Below are positions 38,019-47,133 of a stretch of 64,000 nucleotides of DNA, one piece after another (the stretch's first letter is position 1; every line of letters begins with the position of its first letter). The stretch spans positions 280,129 through 344,128 of the forward strand of contig NZ_JAHKQB010000014.1 of NCBI RefSeq assembly GCF_018860625.1. Direction: 5' to 3'. The translations under genes were made by a program, and so were the position numbers. The notes below the pieces were generated by a model. That model saw only the letters and a program-made list of their open reading frames with translations, was not told the DNA's origin and did not search any database. Origin of the DNA: Paracoccus sp. C2R09. Lineage in GTDB: Bacteria; Pseudomonadota; Alphaproteobacteria; Rhodobacterales; Rhodobacteraceae.

Positions 38019-38845
38019 CCCCGCAGCGACCGCCACAGGATCGAGGCGAGATCGGCGATGTCGCCCCCGCGGGCCAGGAACTGTTCGGGTTCCGGCCCGC
38101 CATCGGCCATCGCGTCCAGCCGGTCCATCATCCGCATCAGGCGGCGGCGATGGATGCCGGTCCACAGCTGCACCGGGTCCGCGATCAGCCCCGCGAAGGT
38201 CGTGACCAGCGACCCGATCAGCGCCAGCGCCACGCCCGTCCCCAGCACATAGAGCGGCGACAGCTCCACCGGGAACGCCCAGTACCACGCCCGCCCAAGC
38301 GTGTCGCCAAGCGCGAAGTCCCTGACCGCCGCGCCATGCGCCCGCATCTGCGCCATCGGCCCGGCAAGCGAGATCAGCCCCGGCGTCGCGCGGTTGAACA
38401 GCGCCAGCCCCAGCAGCAGCACGAACAGCGATGTCGTGATCTCGGCCACGGCATTTCGGGTCTCGGCATGGGCGCGGATGGCGGCCCTGCGGCGTTCGGG
38501 CGATGCGGCGGGGGCCAGGCCGTCCGCGTCCAGATCGTCCATCAGCGCCTGCAGGTCCTGTTCGATCCGGGCGGCGATATCGGACCGCAGAAAGATCCGC
38601 CGCGCGGCCAGCCACCCGCCCGCACGCGCCGCGCCCAGCCGGCGCAGGATCGCCGCCAGCAGCTGCACGATCAGCGCGACGGGCGCCAGCGCGACGTTCA
38701 GCGGCGCGCGCAGCAGATCCGCCCCGAGCGCGTGGCGATGCAGCGCCAGCGTGCCCCGGATGCCGTATCTGCGGGCGGCGAAACGCGCGATGCGGGCACC
38801 CCTGCGGGACCGGACCGTCGAGAGGGGGGCTGGTGCGTCATCCAT
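38015..38845 (-). CDS. Uncharacterised membrane protein (possibly DUF6635)
   Basis: The 276-residue protein has an Arg-rich N-terminus, [26 protein letters not shown] leading into a first membrane region (about 44-68), and further spans around 140-160 and 195-230. A helical cytoplasmic region near 80-135 contains [18 protein letters not shown] do not recognise a function; the [20 protein letters not shown] stretch suggests DUF6635, an unassigned Rhodobacteraceae family, with moderate certainty. ATG 38845 is chosen; the ribosome-binding site is weak. Confidence 0.7.
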   Translation of the reverse strand: MDDAPAPLSTVRSRRGARIARFAARRYGIRGTLALHRHALGADLLRAPLNVALAPVALIVQLLAAILRRLGAARAGGWLAARRIFLRSDIAARIEQDLQALMDDLDADGLAPAASPERRRAAIRAHAETRNAVAEITTSLFVLLLGLALFNRATPGLISLAGPMAQMRAHGAAVRDFALGDTLGRAWYWAFPVELSPLYVLGTGVALALIGSLVTTFAGLIADPVQLWTGIHRRRLMRMMDRLDAMADGGPEPEQFLARGGDIADLASILWRSLRG

Positions 38846-38893
38846 CGGCGCGAAGGTTACACGGCCCGCGCCGTTCCGCCAAGGTTTGGGCGC

Positions 38894-38922
38894 TTGCAGC
38901 CCCATCGCGCGCTTCCTATAGA
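38894..38922 (+). promoter_or_regulatory. Predicted ileS promoter
   Basis: TTGCAG (38894-38899), a 17-base spacer and TATAGA (38917-38922), giving a leader of roughly 107 bases. No T-box is expected in this phylum and none is seen. Confidence 0.55.
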
Positions 38923-39036
38923 TGGCGCATGAGATTTTTGGCGTTCGGCATTCGAATTAGCTGCCCGGTGGCGTGACCTTCGCGCTGCCGGGTTTTCTGC
39001 TGCCTGCCTGCGAACGACCGACAAAGGACCGCCCCG

Positions 39037-41949
39037 ATGAGCGACGCGACCCCCGACTACCGCGACACCGTCTTCCTGCCCCAGACCGACTTTCCGATGC
39101 GCGCGGGCCTTCCCGCCCGAGAGCCCGAGTGGCTGGCCCGTTGGGAACGCATCGGCATCTACGACCGCCTGCGCGAACGCGCGGCCGCGGCCGATGGCGC
39201 GCGCGCGCCCTTCATCCTGCATGACGGCCCCCCCTATGCGAACGGGCATCTGCATATCGGTCACGCGCTGAACAAGACCATCAAGGACATCATCGTGCGC
39301 AGCCACCAGATGATGGGCCGCGATGCGCGCTATGTTCCGGGCTGGGACTGCCACGGCCTGCCGATCGAATGGAAGATCGAGGAGAAGTACCGCGCCGAGG
39401 GCCGCGACAAGGACGCCGTGGACGTGGTCGAGTTCCGCCGCGAATGCCGCCGCTTTGCCGACGAATGGATCGACATCCAGCGCGAGGAGTTCAAGCGCCT
39501 GGGCATCACCGGCGCATGGGACCGTCCCTATGTCACGATGGATTACCACGCCGAGGCCGTGATCGCGGCCGAGTTCATGAAGCTTCTGATGAACGGCAGC
39601 CTCTATCAGGGCAGCAAGCCGGTCATGTGGTCGCCCGTGGAAAAGACCGCCCTGGCCGAGGCCGAGGTCGAATACAAGGACCACACCAGCCACACGATCT
39701 GGGTGCGCTTCGCCGTCACGAACGGGCAGGGGCGGCTGGCCGATGCCAAGGTCGTGATCTGGACGACCACGCCCTGGACGATCCCGCAGAACCGCGCGGT
39801 TGCGTTCAATCCCGACATCTCCTACGGGCTGTATCGCGTGGGCGAGGTGGCCGAGAAGGCCACCGCGCAACCGGGCGAGCTGCTGGTTCTGGCCGACGCG
39901 CTGGCCGAGGGCGTCATGGCATCGGCCAAGGTCGAGAGCCACGAGCGTCTGGGCGATGTCGCCGCAGCCGACCTTCAGGGGCTAACCCTTGCCCATCCGC
40001 TTCGCGGGGTCGAGGGATCGGAGGGCGAATGGGACTTCGACGTGCCACTGCTGCCGGGCGATCACGTGACCGACGATGCGGGCACGGGCTTCGTGCATAC
40101 CGCACCCAGCCACGGCGATGACGACTATCAGCTGGGGCTGCGCTTCAAGCTGCCGATGACCTACAACGTCGAACCGGACGGCAGCTATCGCACCGACCTG
40201 CCGCTGTTCGGCGGGCAGGCAATCATCGATGGCGAAGGCAAGGATGGACCCGCCAATGTCAGCGTGATCAAGCAGCTGGCATGGGCCGGCGCGCTGCTGG
40301 CCAAGGGCAAGGTCAAGCACAGCTATCCGCACAGCTGGCGGTCCAAGGCGCCGCTGATCTATCGCAACACCGCGCAGTGGTTCGCGGCGGTGGACAAGCC
40401 GCTGGAAGACGGCATGGGCGAACATGGCGACACGATCCGCACGCGGGCGCTGAACAGCATCGACAAGCTGGTCAAGTGGTGGCCGCAATCGGGCCGCAAC
40501 CGCATCCATTCCATGGTCGAGAACCGTCCCGACTGGGTGCTGTCGCGCCAGCGCGCCTGGGGCGTGCCGCTGACCTGCTTCGTGCGTCGCGGCGCCAAGC
40601 CGACCGATGCCGATTTCCTGCTGCGCGACGCGCGGCTGAACGACCGCATCACCGCCGCATTCGAGAAGGACGGCGCCGATATCTGGTATCGCGACGGCTT
40701 CAAGGAACAGATGCTGGAGGGCATCGCCGATCCCGACGCCTATGACCAGGTGATGGACGTTCTGGACGTTTGGTTCGACAGCGGCTCGACCCATGCCTTC
40801 GTGCTGCGCGACCGTGCCGACGGCACGCCCGACGGCATCGCGGACCTGTACCTGGAAGGCACCGACCAGCATCGCGGCTGGTTCCAGTCGTCCCTGCTGC
40901 AGGCATCGGCGACCAAGGGGCGCGCGCCCTATCGCAACGTGGTGACGCATGGCTTCACGCTGGACGAGAAGGGCATGAAGATGTCCAAATCGCTCGGCAA
41001 TACCATCGTGCCCGCCAAGGTGATCGAGCAATACGGCGCCGACATCCTGCGCCTGTGGGTGGCCCAGGCCGATTACAGTGCCGACCAGCGCATCGGCCCC
41101 GAGATCCTGAAGGGCACGGCCGACAGCTATCGTCGTCTGCGCAACACGCTGCGCTTCCTTCTGGGCGCGCTGGACGGGTTCTCGGACGCCGAGAAGCTGG
41201 AGCCTGCGCAGATGCCCGAGCTGGAGCAGTGGGTCCTGCACCGCTTGGCGCAGCTGGATCACCAGGTCCGCCGCGGCTATGACGGGTTCGATTTCCAGGG
41301 CGTGTTCCAGACGCTGTTCCAGTTCTGCACCGTGGATCTGTCGGCCTTCTATTTCGATGTCCGCAAGGACGCGCTGTATTGCGATGCGCCGGACAGCCTG
41401 CGCCGCCGCGCGGTGCGCACGGTCCTGGACATCCTGTTCCACCGCCTGGTGACCTGGCTGGCCCCGATCCTGCCCTTCACGATGGAGGATGTCTGGCTGT
41501 CGCGCTTCCCGTCCGAGGATGACAGCGTCCATCTGCACGATTTCGCGCAGACCCCCGCCGATTGGCTGAACGAGCCGCTGGCCGCGAAATGGGACCATGT
41601 CCGCCGCGCCCGCCGCGTCGTCACCGCCGCGCTGGAGGTGAAGCGGACCGACAAGACCATCGGTGCCAGCCTCGAGGCCGCGCCGGTCGTCCATGTCGAG
41701 GATGCCGACATGCTGGCCGCGTTGAAATCGGTGGCCTTCGCGGATCTGTGCATCACCTCGGACCTGCAGCTGACGGCGGACCCGGTTCCGTCGGATGCCT
41801 TCCGCATGGCCGAGGCGCCGGGCCTGGGCGTGGTCTTCGAAAAGGCCGACGGGCAGAAATGCCAGCGCTGCTGGAAGATCCTGCCCGATGTCGGCACCCA
41901 TTCGCATCCGGGCGTCTGCGCCCGCTGCGACGAGGTGCTGTCGGCATGA
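39037..41949 (+). CDS. ileS: Isoleucyl-tRNA synthetase
   Basis: IleS charges tRNA-Ile and edits valine. The 970-residue class I synthetase has HIGH at 73-76 (GHLHIGHAL), the editing domain with TTPWTIPQNRA, KMSKS at 648-652 and a C-terminal zinc-binding end with CQRCWKILP and CARCDEVLSA, so it is the bacterial zinc-ended type. Length is slightly above the E. coli enzyme (938). The stop overlaps the DUF3253 gene by 4 bases. Confidence 0.98.
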   Translation: MSDATPDYRDTVFLPQTDFPMRAGLPAREPEWLARWERIGIYDRLRERAAAADGARAPFILHDGPPYANGHLHIGHALNKTIKDIIVRSHQMMGRDARYVPGWDCHGLPIEWKIEEKYRAEGRDKDAVDVVEFRRECRRFADEWIDIQREEFKRLGITGAWDRPYVTMDYHAEAVIAAEFMKLLMNGSLYQGSKPVMWSPVEKTALAEAEVEYKDHTSHTIWVRFAVTNGQGRLADAKVVIWTTTPWTIPQNRAVAFNPDISYGLYRVGEVAEKATAQPGELLVLADALAEGVMASAKVESHERLGDVAAADLQGLTLAHPLRGVEGSEGEWDFDVPLLPGDHVTDDAGTGFVHTAPSHGDDDYQLGLRFKLPMTYNVEPDGSYRTDLPLFGGQAIIDGEGKDGPANVSVIKQLAWAGALLAKGKVKHSYPHSWRSKAPLIYRNTAQWFAAVDKPLEDGMGEHGDTIRTRALNSIDKLVKWWPQSGRNRIHSMVENRPDWVLSRQRAWGVPLTCFVRRGAKPTDADFLLRDARLNDRITAAFEKDGADIWYRDGFKEQMLEGIADPDAYDQVMDVLDVWFDSGSTHAFVLRDRADGTPDGIADLYLEGTDQHRGWFQSSLLQASATKGRAPYRNVVTHGFTLDEKGMKMSKSLGNTIVPAKVIEQYGADILRLWVAQADYSADQRIGPEILKGTADSYRRLRNTLRFLLGALDGFSDAEKLEPAQMPELEQWVLHRLAQLDHQVRRGYDGFDFQGVFQTLFQFCTVDLSAFYFDVRKDALYCDAPDSLRRRAVRTVLDILFHRLVTWLAPILPFTMEDVWLSRFPSEDDSVHLHDFAQTPADWLNEPLAAKWDHVRRARRVVTAALEVKRTDKTIGASLEAAPVVHVEDADMLAALKSVAFADLCITSDLQLTADPVPSDAFRMAEAPGLGVVFEKADGQKCQRCWKILPDVGTHSHPGVCARCDEVLSA

Positions 41950-42209
41950 CCGATCCGTCCGACCTGCGCGGGGCCATCCTTGCGCGGGTCGGGCATTTGC
42001 GACCGGGCACGACATGCTGTCCCAGCCAGGTCGCAAGGGACATCGCCCGCGACTGGCGTCCATTGATGGCGCCGCTGCGGGCCGAAGCGTTCAGCCTTGC
42101 GGCGGAGGGCCGCATCGCCGTCACGCAGAAGGGCCGGCCGGTTCGCGGCCCCGATATCCGCGGTCCCATCCGGCTGGGCCCGCCTTTGGGGGAGGAAACC
42201 CATGTATAA
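41946..42209 (+). CDS. DUF3253 family protein
   Basis: This is an 87-residue winged-helix-like protein. Conserved features are CCPSQVARDIARDWRPLM, AEAFSLAAEGRIAVTQKGRPV and GPIRLG. The family's function is unknown, though the fold suggests nucleic acid binding. Its ATG overlaps the ileS stop by 4 bases and its end overlaps the aldo/keto reductase gene by 8, so all three are probably one transcript. Confidence 0.9.
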   Translation: MTDPSDLRGAILARVGHLRPGTTCCPSQVARDIARDWRPLMAPLRAEAFSLAAEGRIAVTQKGRPVRGPDIRGPIRLGPPLGEETHV

Positions 42210-43236
42210 GCCTGCAGACGACCGCTATGCGAAAATGCGCTACAACCGGGTCGGGCGTTCGGGGCTGAAGCTGCCCGCGATCAGCCTGGGCCTGTGGCAC
42301 AATTTCGGCCATGACACGCCCCACCAGACCAAGCGCGACATCTGCCGCCAGGCATTCGATCTGGGCATCACCCATTTCGATCTGGCCAACAATTACGGCC
42401 CCCCCGCAGGCAGCGCCGAAGAGGCCTTCGGCGAGCTGATGCGCACCGATTTCGCCCATCTGCGCGATGAGATCATCGTCAGCAGCAAGGCCGGTTACCA
42501 CATGTGGAACGGCCCCTATGGCGAATGGGGCAGCCGCAAGTACCTGATCGCCAGCTGCGACCAGTCGTTGAAGCGGATGGGCCTCGACTATGTCGACATC
42601 TTCTACAGCCACCGCTTCGACCCCGACACGCCCCTGGAAGAGACGATGGGCGCGCTGGATCACATCGTGCGTTCGGGCCGCGCGCTCTATGCCGGGATCA
42701 GCAGCTACAACAGTCAGCGCACCGCCGAGGCCGTGGCCATCCTGCGCGATCTGGGCACGCCCTGCATCATCCATCAGCCCAGCTACAACATGCTGAACCG
42801 TTGGGTGGAAAACGACGGGCTGCTGGACGTGCTGGGCGATCTGGGCGTGGGCAGCATCGTCTTCACGCCCCTGGCGCAGGGGATGCTGACCAAGAAATAC
42901 CTGGGCGGGATCCCCAAGGACAGCCGCGCGGCGCAGGGCAAGTCCCTGAACGAGGATTGGCTGACGCAGGACATGATCGAGCGGCTGAACAAGCTGAACG
43001 ACATGGCCGAAGGGCGCGGTCAGTCGCTGGCGCAGATGGCGATCGCCTGGACGCTGCGCGGCGGCCGGGTGACCAGTGCGCTGATCGGCGCGTCGCGGCC
43101 CGAACAGGTGGTCGATTGCGCAGGCGCGCTGGACAATACCGAGTTCACGGATGCCGAACTGGCGCAGATCGACGAGCTGACCGCATCGGGCGACGTGAAC
43201 ATCTGGGCGCGTTCGTCGGAAGGCGCGGGCGAGTGA
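42202..43236 (+). CDS. Aldo/keto reductase (YghZ/GPR-like)
   Basis: The 344-residue NADPH-dependent reductase has the AKR tetrad D60, Y65 (DLANNYGPP), K96 (SSKAGYHMW) and H137 (FYSHRFD). NNYGPPAGSAEEAFG, NGPYGEWGSRKYL and SYNSQRT match the subgroup of L-glyceraldehyde 3-phosphate reductase (YghZ, AKR14). That substrate is an inference. GGAGG lies 6 bases before ATG 42202, favouring this start over longer forms. Confidence 0.93.
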   Translation: MYKPADDRYAKMRYNRVGRSGLKLPAISLGLWHNFGHDTPHQTKRDICRQAFDLGITHFDLANNYGPPAGSAEEAFGELMRTDFAHLRDEIIVSSKAGYHMWNGPYGEWGSRKYLIASCDQSLKRMGLDYVDIFYSHRFDPDTPLEETMGALDHIVRSGRALYAGISSYNSQRTAEAVAILRDLGTPCIIHQPSYNMLNRWVENDGLLDVLGDLGVGSIVFTPLAQGMLTKKYLGGIPKDSRAAQGKSLNEDWLTQDMIERLNKLNDMAEGRGQSLAQMAIAWTLRGGRVTSALIGASRPEQVVDCAGALDNTEFTDAELAQIDELTASGDVNIWARSSEGAGE

Positions 43237-43240
43237 GACC

Positions 43241-44245
43241 CTAGACGAGCCACCATCCGTTCCTGCGGATCTGGTTGCGGATGGCGCGCTCGGGGCGCGG
43301 AACCTCGTCGCCGGCGAAGATGGGCTGCACCTTGGTGCGGCCCTTCTGCTGATAGATCAGCTTGCGGGCGGGTTCCCACTCCTTCAGCACGCGCTTGATT
43401 TCCCTGGGCGCCACGGCGGCCTCGCAGGTGGCGATCGCGTGTTCGTCATGCCGGGCATAGAGCAGTGGCAGCTTGCGGTAATGGCAGCTCGTATGGCCAT
43501 CCAGACCAGCCAGCGCCTTGCCCGGACGGCCCCCGCCCAAGCTGTGGATCACCACCGGCAGCACCGCCTGGTCCAGCCAAGGGTCCATGACCTGGCAGGC
43601 CAGTTCCTCATGCGGCTCGTCGCGCAGGGCCAGTGCCCATCCGAGGTATCGCCGCCCGAATTCAGCAGGATCGCCGCCGAAGAACCAGCCCGCGTTGAAG
43701 TAGAGGAACCGTTCCCAATGTTCCTTTGGATGCGACGGGTCGACAGAGCTGTCGAACTCGACCCCGAATCGGTCATAGATCGACCGCCAGATCCCCTCGT
43801 ATCCCGGACCATAAAGCGGCGGCGCGGGCCAGGTATTGGTCCGCATCATCGACGCTGCGGGCCTCGTGAAGTCGAAGCGCAGCCTGTCCAGTGGCCCCGT
43901 GATCAGCGTGTCGGTATCGAAGAAGATGAAGGGCTCGTTCGCGGGCAGCAGCGTCAGCGCCTCGATCTTGTTGCCTTGCGGGTAGGACGCGCCGAAATGT
44001 TCGGCGGTGAAGGGCAGGATCTCGGCACCCAGGTCGCTCAGCAGACCGCGCACGGATTGGGATATGGCGGTCTGGCGGCCCTGCCATGCGCCTTGGGGCA
44101 GGGGCTCGGCGATGATGACGCGCCCGGTCCAATCGGGGGACGCATGGCGCAGGCTGGCCATGAAGATCAGCGCCTCGTATTCCAACCGGCCCGACTGGGC
44201 GACGATCAGGATGTTCGGCCTTGCTCTGCCCTTGGAATGTGCCAT
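43241..44245 (-). CDS. Glycosyltransferase-like protein of unknown specificity
   Basis: The 334-residue protein has a nucleotide-sugar transferase-like core: NILIVAQSGRLEYEALIFMASLR at the N-terminus and FIFFDTDTLITGPLDRL with a DxD metal motif (D110, D112). Later segments are FLYFNAGWFFGGDP and PWLDQAVLPVVI, which resemble GT-A enzymes of the GT8 type. No signal peptide is evident. I do not recognise the exact family. ATG 44245 is preferred, following GGTGG; a GTG at 44257 is in frame. It lies alone between the reductase and tRNA-Tyr. Confidence 0.65.
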   Translation of the reverse strand: MAHSKGRARPNILIVAQSGRLEYEALIFMASLRHASPDWTGRVIIAEPLPQGAWQGRQTAISQSVRGLLSDLGAEILPFTAEHFGASYPQGNKIEALTLLPANEPFIFFDTDTLITGPLDRLRFDFTRPAASMMRTNTWPAPPLYGPGYEGIWRSIYDRFGVEFDSSVDPSHPKEHWERFLYFNAGWFFGGDPAEFGRRYLGWALALRDEPHEELACQVMDPWLDQAVLPVVIHSLGGGRPGKALAGLDGHTSCHYRKLPLLYARHDEHAIATCEAAVAPREIKRVLKEWEPARKLIYQQKGRTKVQPIFAGDEVPRPERAIRNQIRRNGWWLV

Positions 44246-44377
44246 GCCACCAGCCACCGGTCAAATCGGGGCCAAGCTAGCGGCGCACACGTTCAGGTGG
44301 AACCCCGGAACGGCGCGAATCGCAAAAGCGGATCGGCCCCGGATCGCGGGTCATGCGGCTGTTGGATATGGGGGAAG

Positions 44378-44461
44378 TGGTGGGCGACCCTGGAATCGAA
44401 CCAGGCGTGGGTCTCCCCGGCGGAGTTACAGTCCGCTGCCGCACCTTGCAGCTCGTCGCCC
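44378..44461 (-). tRNA. tRNA-Tyr (anticodon GTA)
   Basis: On the reverse strand the acceptor GGGCGAC pairs with GTCGCCC, the anticodon loop CTGTAAC gives anticodon GTA, and a class II long variable arm GGGGAGACCC is present. The T-arm is CCTGG/CCAGG with TTCGATT, and CCA is encoded. Length is 84 bases. Confidence 0.95.
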
Positions 44462-44485
44462 GCCGTCGCTTTCGGCGTGGGGCGG

Positions 44486-44514
44486 TGATTAGCTGCCCTT
44501 TTCAAGGGCGTCAA
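44486..44514 (-). promoter_or_regulatory. Predicted tRNA-Tyr promoter
   Basis: On the reverse strand, TTGACG (44514-44509), a 17-base spacer and TAATCA (44491-44486), 24 bases before the mature tRNA 5' end. Hexamers are identical to the rpmB promoter. Confidence 0.65.
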
Positions 44515-44583
44515 GCGCATTTCCGGGTCTTGCGCGAAAGCTTCGTTGGCAGCACAGAGAATGACAACGAAAGGAGGCCCGGT

Positions 44584-45387
44584 ATGGCCGCAGATAACCC
44601 CAAGGGGAAGAAACCCACCTGGGTGATCGACAAGGAACGCGCCCGCCGTGCGGCGGCTGCGGAGACCGTCTGGCTGTTCGGGCTGCATGCGGTGCGCGAC
44701 GCACTGGCCAACCCCGCCCGCGAGAAACAGCGCCTGGTCGTGACCCGCAATGCGCTGGCCCGCCTGGGCGACCTGCACGGGATCGAGCCGGAGATCACCG
44801 ATCCGCGCGTCTTCGACAAATCGGTCCCGCTGGCCGGCGAGAGCGTCCACCAGGGTGCCGCGCTGGAGGTGAAGCCGCTGAAATGGGGCAGCCTGTCCGA
44901 AGTCGCCCTGCGCGAGGCCCCCGGCGAGGGGCGTCCGCTGCTGGTCGCGCTGGACCGTGTGACCGACCCGCACAATATCGGCGCCATCCTGCGTTCGGCC
45001 GAGGTGTTCGGCGCCCGCGCCGTCATCGCGCCCGCCCGCCATTCGGCCCCCGAAACCGGCGCGCTGGCCAAGACCGCTTCGGGGGCGCTGGAACGCCAGC
45101 CCTATCTGCGCGTGCCGAACCTGGCCGAGGCGCTGAACCAGCTGAAGCTGATGGGCTTCATCCTGATCGGGCTGGACGGCACCGGCGAGACCGAGCTGCC
45201 CGACGTGCTGGAAAAGCTGCCGGGCCGGGCGATCTGCCTGGTCATGGGGGCCGAAGGTCCGGGCATGCGGGAGCTGACGATGAAGACCTGCGATCATGTC
45301 GCACGGATCCCCTTTGCGGCCGATTTCGGGTCGTTGAACGTCTCGAACGCGGCGGCGGTCGCGCTCTACGCCGCGAATCGTGCGTGA
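44584..45387 (+). CDS. rlmB: 23S rRNA (guanosine-2'-O-)-methyltransferase RlmB
   Basis: RlmB methylates G2251 of 23S rRNA in the peptidyl transferase loop. The 267-residue SPOUT-class protein has the three knot motifs: DPHNIGAILRSAEVFGA, LVMGAEGPGMRELT and IPFAADFGSLNVSNAAAVALY. An N-terminal L30e-like substrate-binding domain begins at ETVWLFGLHAVRDAL. A near-perfect AAAGGAGG site lies upstream of ATG 44584. Confidence 0.95.
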   Translation: MAADNPKGKKPTWVIDKERARRAAAAETVWLFGLHAVRDALANPAREKQRLVVTRNALARLGDLHGIEPEITDPRVFDKSVPLAGESVHQGAALEVKPLKWGSLSEVALREAPGEGRPLLVALDRVTDPHNIGAILRSAEVFGARAVIAPARHSAPETGALAKTASGALERQPYLRVPNLAEALNQLKLMGFILIGLDGTGETELPDVLEKLPGRAICLVMGAEGPGMRELTMKTCDHVARIPFAADFGSLNVSNAAAVALYAANRA

Positions 45388-45421
45388 ATGTCACATGGCT
45401 GCGACCCGAATGTCACAGCCA

Positions 45422-45451
45422 TTGAGAATCGCGGCGCTTGGGCCCCATACA
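45422..45451 (+). promoter_or_regulatory. Predicted promoter of the YHS gene
   Basis: TTGAGA (45422-45427), an 18-base spacer and CATACA (45446-45451), 33 bases before ATG 45484. This supports the shorter start of the gene. Confidence 0.4.
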
Positions 45452-45483
45452 GAAGGCTGACCGCAGCAACCTTCGATTCGCCC

Positions 45484-45888
45484 ATGCGCCGCATCTTCTG
45501 CCAGATGATCCTGCCCTGCCTGATCGCCCTGCCTGCCCAGGCGCAGGATTGGGCGCTTGGCGGCTTCGACCCGGTCGGCTTTGCGCAGGTCGGGCACCCG
45601 GTGGCCGGACGCAGCGACATCGCGACCCAGTGGCGCGGCCAGCTGTGGCATTTCGCATCCGAGGCGAATCGCGACAGCTTCGAGGCGAACCCCCGGTCCT
45701 TCCTGCCGCAGATGGACGGGTATTGCCCGGTCTCGATCGCCGAGGGGCATCCGGTGAAGGGCGATCCGCGCAATGCGATCATGCTGGACGGGCAGCTCTA
45801 TCTGACACGTTCGCCCAGTGCGCTGCGCCGCCTGCGCCAGAATCCGGACGCGGTGCTGGGACGCGCAGGGCGCAATCGCCACCGCTGA
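45484..45888 (+). CDS. Exported YHS-domain protein
   Basis: The 134-residue protein has a signal peptide (MRRIFCQMILPCLIALPAQAQ) and a YHS-like domain with GGFDPVGFAQVGHPVAG, QWRGQLWHFASEANRDSFEANP and YCPVSIAEGHPVKGDP. YHS domains are short metal-binding or sensing modules; no metal is known for this one. Start choice rests on the signal peptide and on the promoter just upstream. A frame extension to 45388 would put non-secretory residues in front. A terminator follows at 46009. Confidence 0.8.
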   Translation: MRRIFCQMILPCLIALPAQAQDWALGGFDPVGFAQVGHPVAGRSDIATQWRGQLWHFASEANRDSFEANPRSFLPQMDGYCPVSIAEGHPVKGDPRNAIMLDGQLYLTRSPSALRRLRQNPDAVLGRAGRNRHR

Positions 45889-45952
45889 GACCCCCGAATC
45901 ACGAAAGCGCGATCTGGCTGGAACTTTTCTGGGGTGATGCCCATTTGTCATA

Positions 45953-45983
45953 CCGAACATGACCCCGGAACGGTCATGTTCGG
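45953..45983. repeat. Perfect 12-base inverted repeat
   Basis: CCGAACATGACC (45953-45964), seven bases, GGTCATGTTCGG (45972-45983). It lies between the YHS stop and that gene's terminator and has no T-tract of its own. It is not a LexA box (spacing of GAAC elements is wrong). Confidence 0.6.
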
Positions 45984-46008
45984 ATCACTGTCCCTCGTTC
46001 CGCGACTT

Positions 46009-46042
46009 GCGCCCGGCCACCAGGTGGACCGGGCGCCTTTTC
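46009..46042 (+). terminator. Intrinsic terminator after the YHS gene
   Basis: GCGCCCGG (46009-46016) pairs with CCGGGCGC (46029-46036); an inner CCAC/GTGG adds to the stem with one bulged A. CTTTTC follows. Confidence 0.75.
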
Positions 46043-46089
46043 TATGAGAAGGTCTTCGGACCCGAAGGCAGCCATGAGGGGAGGCACGG

Positions 46090-46524
46090 ATGCAGGTCGG
46101 AACTCAGGAAGATTTGGAAATCGAACGCATTGCGCGCAACACGCGCACCATTGCCGTGGTGGGTCTGTCGCCCAAGGCGGATCGCCCGTCATGGGGCGTC
46201 GCACGTTACCTTCAGTCGCAGGGATACCGGATCGTGCCGGTCAATCCGGGGCATGCCGGTCAGGAAATTCTGGGCGAGCGGGTCTATGGCGATCTGGGCG
46301 ACATTCCGGCGGATCTGCAGATCGACATGGTGGACATCTTCCGCCGCGCCGATGCGGTCCCGGCCATCGTCGACGAGGCATTGGCCGAACTGCCGGGGCT
46401 GTCCACGATCTGGATGCAGCTGGGCATCGCCCATCCGGATGCGGCGACCAAGGCACGCAGGGCAGGGGTCACCGTGATCGAGGATCGCTGCCCCAAGATC
46501 GAATTTCCGCGTCATCTTCGCTGA
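46090..46524 (+). CDS. CoA-binding domain protein (YccU-like)
   Basis: This 144-residue protein is a single Rossmann-like CoA_binding domain: TIAVVGLSPKADRPSWGVARYL, GYRIVPVNPGHAGQEILGERVY and IDMVDIFRRADAVPAIVDEAL, with TIWMQLGIAHPDAATKARRAG and EDRCPKIEFPR at the end. It resembles E. coli YccU. It probably binds CoA or acyl-CoA; the reaction is unknown. AGGGGAGG lies before ATG 46090. tRNA-Trp follows on the same strand. Confidence 0.92.
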   Translation: MQVGTQEDLEIERIARNTRTIAVVGLSPKADRPSWGVARYLQSQGYRIVPVNPGHAGQEILGERVYGDLGDIPADLQIDMVDIFRRADAVPAIVDEALAELPGLSTIWMQLGIAHPDAATKARRAGVTVIEDRCPKIEFPRHLR

Positions 46525-46541
46525 CGGGTCCGGATACCTGC

Positions 46542-46570
46542 TTGACGCCGTCGCGCACGGCGATTAGTCA
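46542..46570 (+). promoter_or_regulatory. Predicted tRNA-Trp promoter
   Basis: TTGACG (46542-46547), a 17-base spacer and TAGTCA (46565-46570), 11 bases before the tRNA. It probably also serves secE and nusG. Confidence 0.65.
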
Positions 46571-46581
46571 GGCCCGACCTC

Positions 46582-46657
46582 AGGGGTATAGCTCAGTTGG
46601 TAGAGCATCGGTCTCCAAAACCGAGGGTCGTGGGTTCGAGTCCCCCTGCCCCTGCCA
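46582..46657 (+). tRNA. tRNA-Trp (anticodon CCA)
   Basis: Acceptor AGGGGTA pairs with TGCCCCT (one T-G pair), the D-arm is GCTC/GAGC, the anticodon loop CTCCAAA gives CCA, the T-arm carries GGTTCGAGTC, and CCA is encoded at 46655-46657. Placement directly before secE-nusG is the usual arrangement. Confidence 0.97.
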
Positions 46658-46765
46658 GGTCCTTTCGAACATCCGCAGCCGGTCGTCCGACGCCGGTCAC
46701 CGCGATCTTGAAACGGTCGCGACTTGCGGATAGATCGGGCCGGTAATTCCGAAGGAGGCTGAGAC

Positions 46766-46960
46766 GTGGCCAATCCCGTGCAGTTCATCAACCAGGTCCG
46801 TGCCGAGGCGGGCAAGATCACCTGGCCCACGCGCCGCGAGGTGATCACGACCACCATCATGGTCCTGATCTTCGCGTCGATCACCAGCTTGTTCTTCTTC
46901 CTTGTCGATCTGGTCGTCCGCACCGGTCTGACGGAAGGTCTGCGCCTCATCAGCGGCTGA
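46766..46960 (+). CDS. secE: Preprotein translocase subunit SecE
   Basis: The 64-residue SecE has the short amphipathic helix QFINQVRAEAGKITWPTRREV and a single C-terminal membrane span (about 28-50), the minimal alphaproteobacterial form. The start is GTG 46766 after a strong GAAGGAGG. It lies between tRNA-Trp and nusG, as in most bacteria. Confidence 0.97.
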   Translation: MANPVQFINQVRAEAGKITWPTRREVITTTIMVLIFASITSLFFFLVDLVVRTGLTEGLRLISG

Positions 46961-47133
46961 TGGGGCTTGCATTTGCCGGCGCGGGGCGGTAAACGCCGCG
47001 AACTGTCCGGCATACGGCGTGCATCGAATTCGCATGCGCGCCGGTTTTTACTTTGTCGGAAGCGTATGAATTCAAGGGGTTTGGCGCCCGTAAGGCGTGA
47101 TTCTCCGCGAGATGAGCAGGGGTCGATCGAGAC

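Noticed and set aside
45953..45983. LexA box in the inverted repeat
   Set aside because: The alphaproteobacterial box needs GAAC-N7-GAAC (or GTTC-N7-GTTC). Here the GAAC copies are 9 bases apart.
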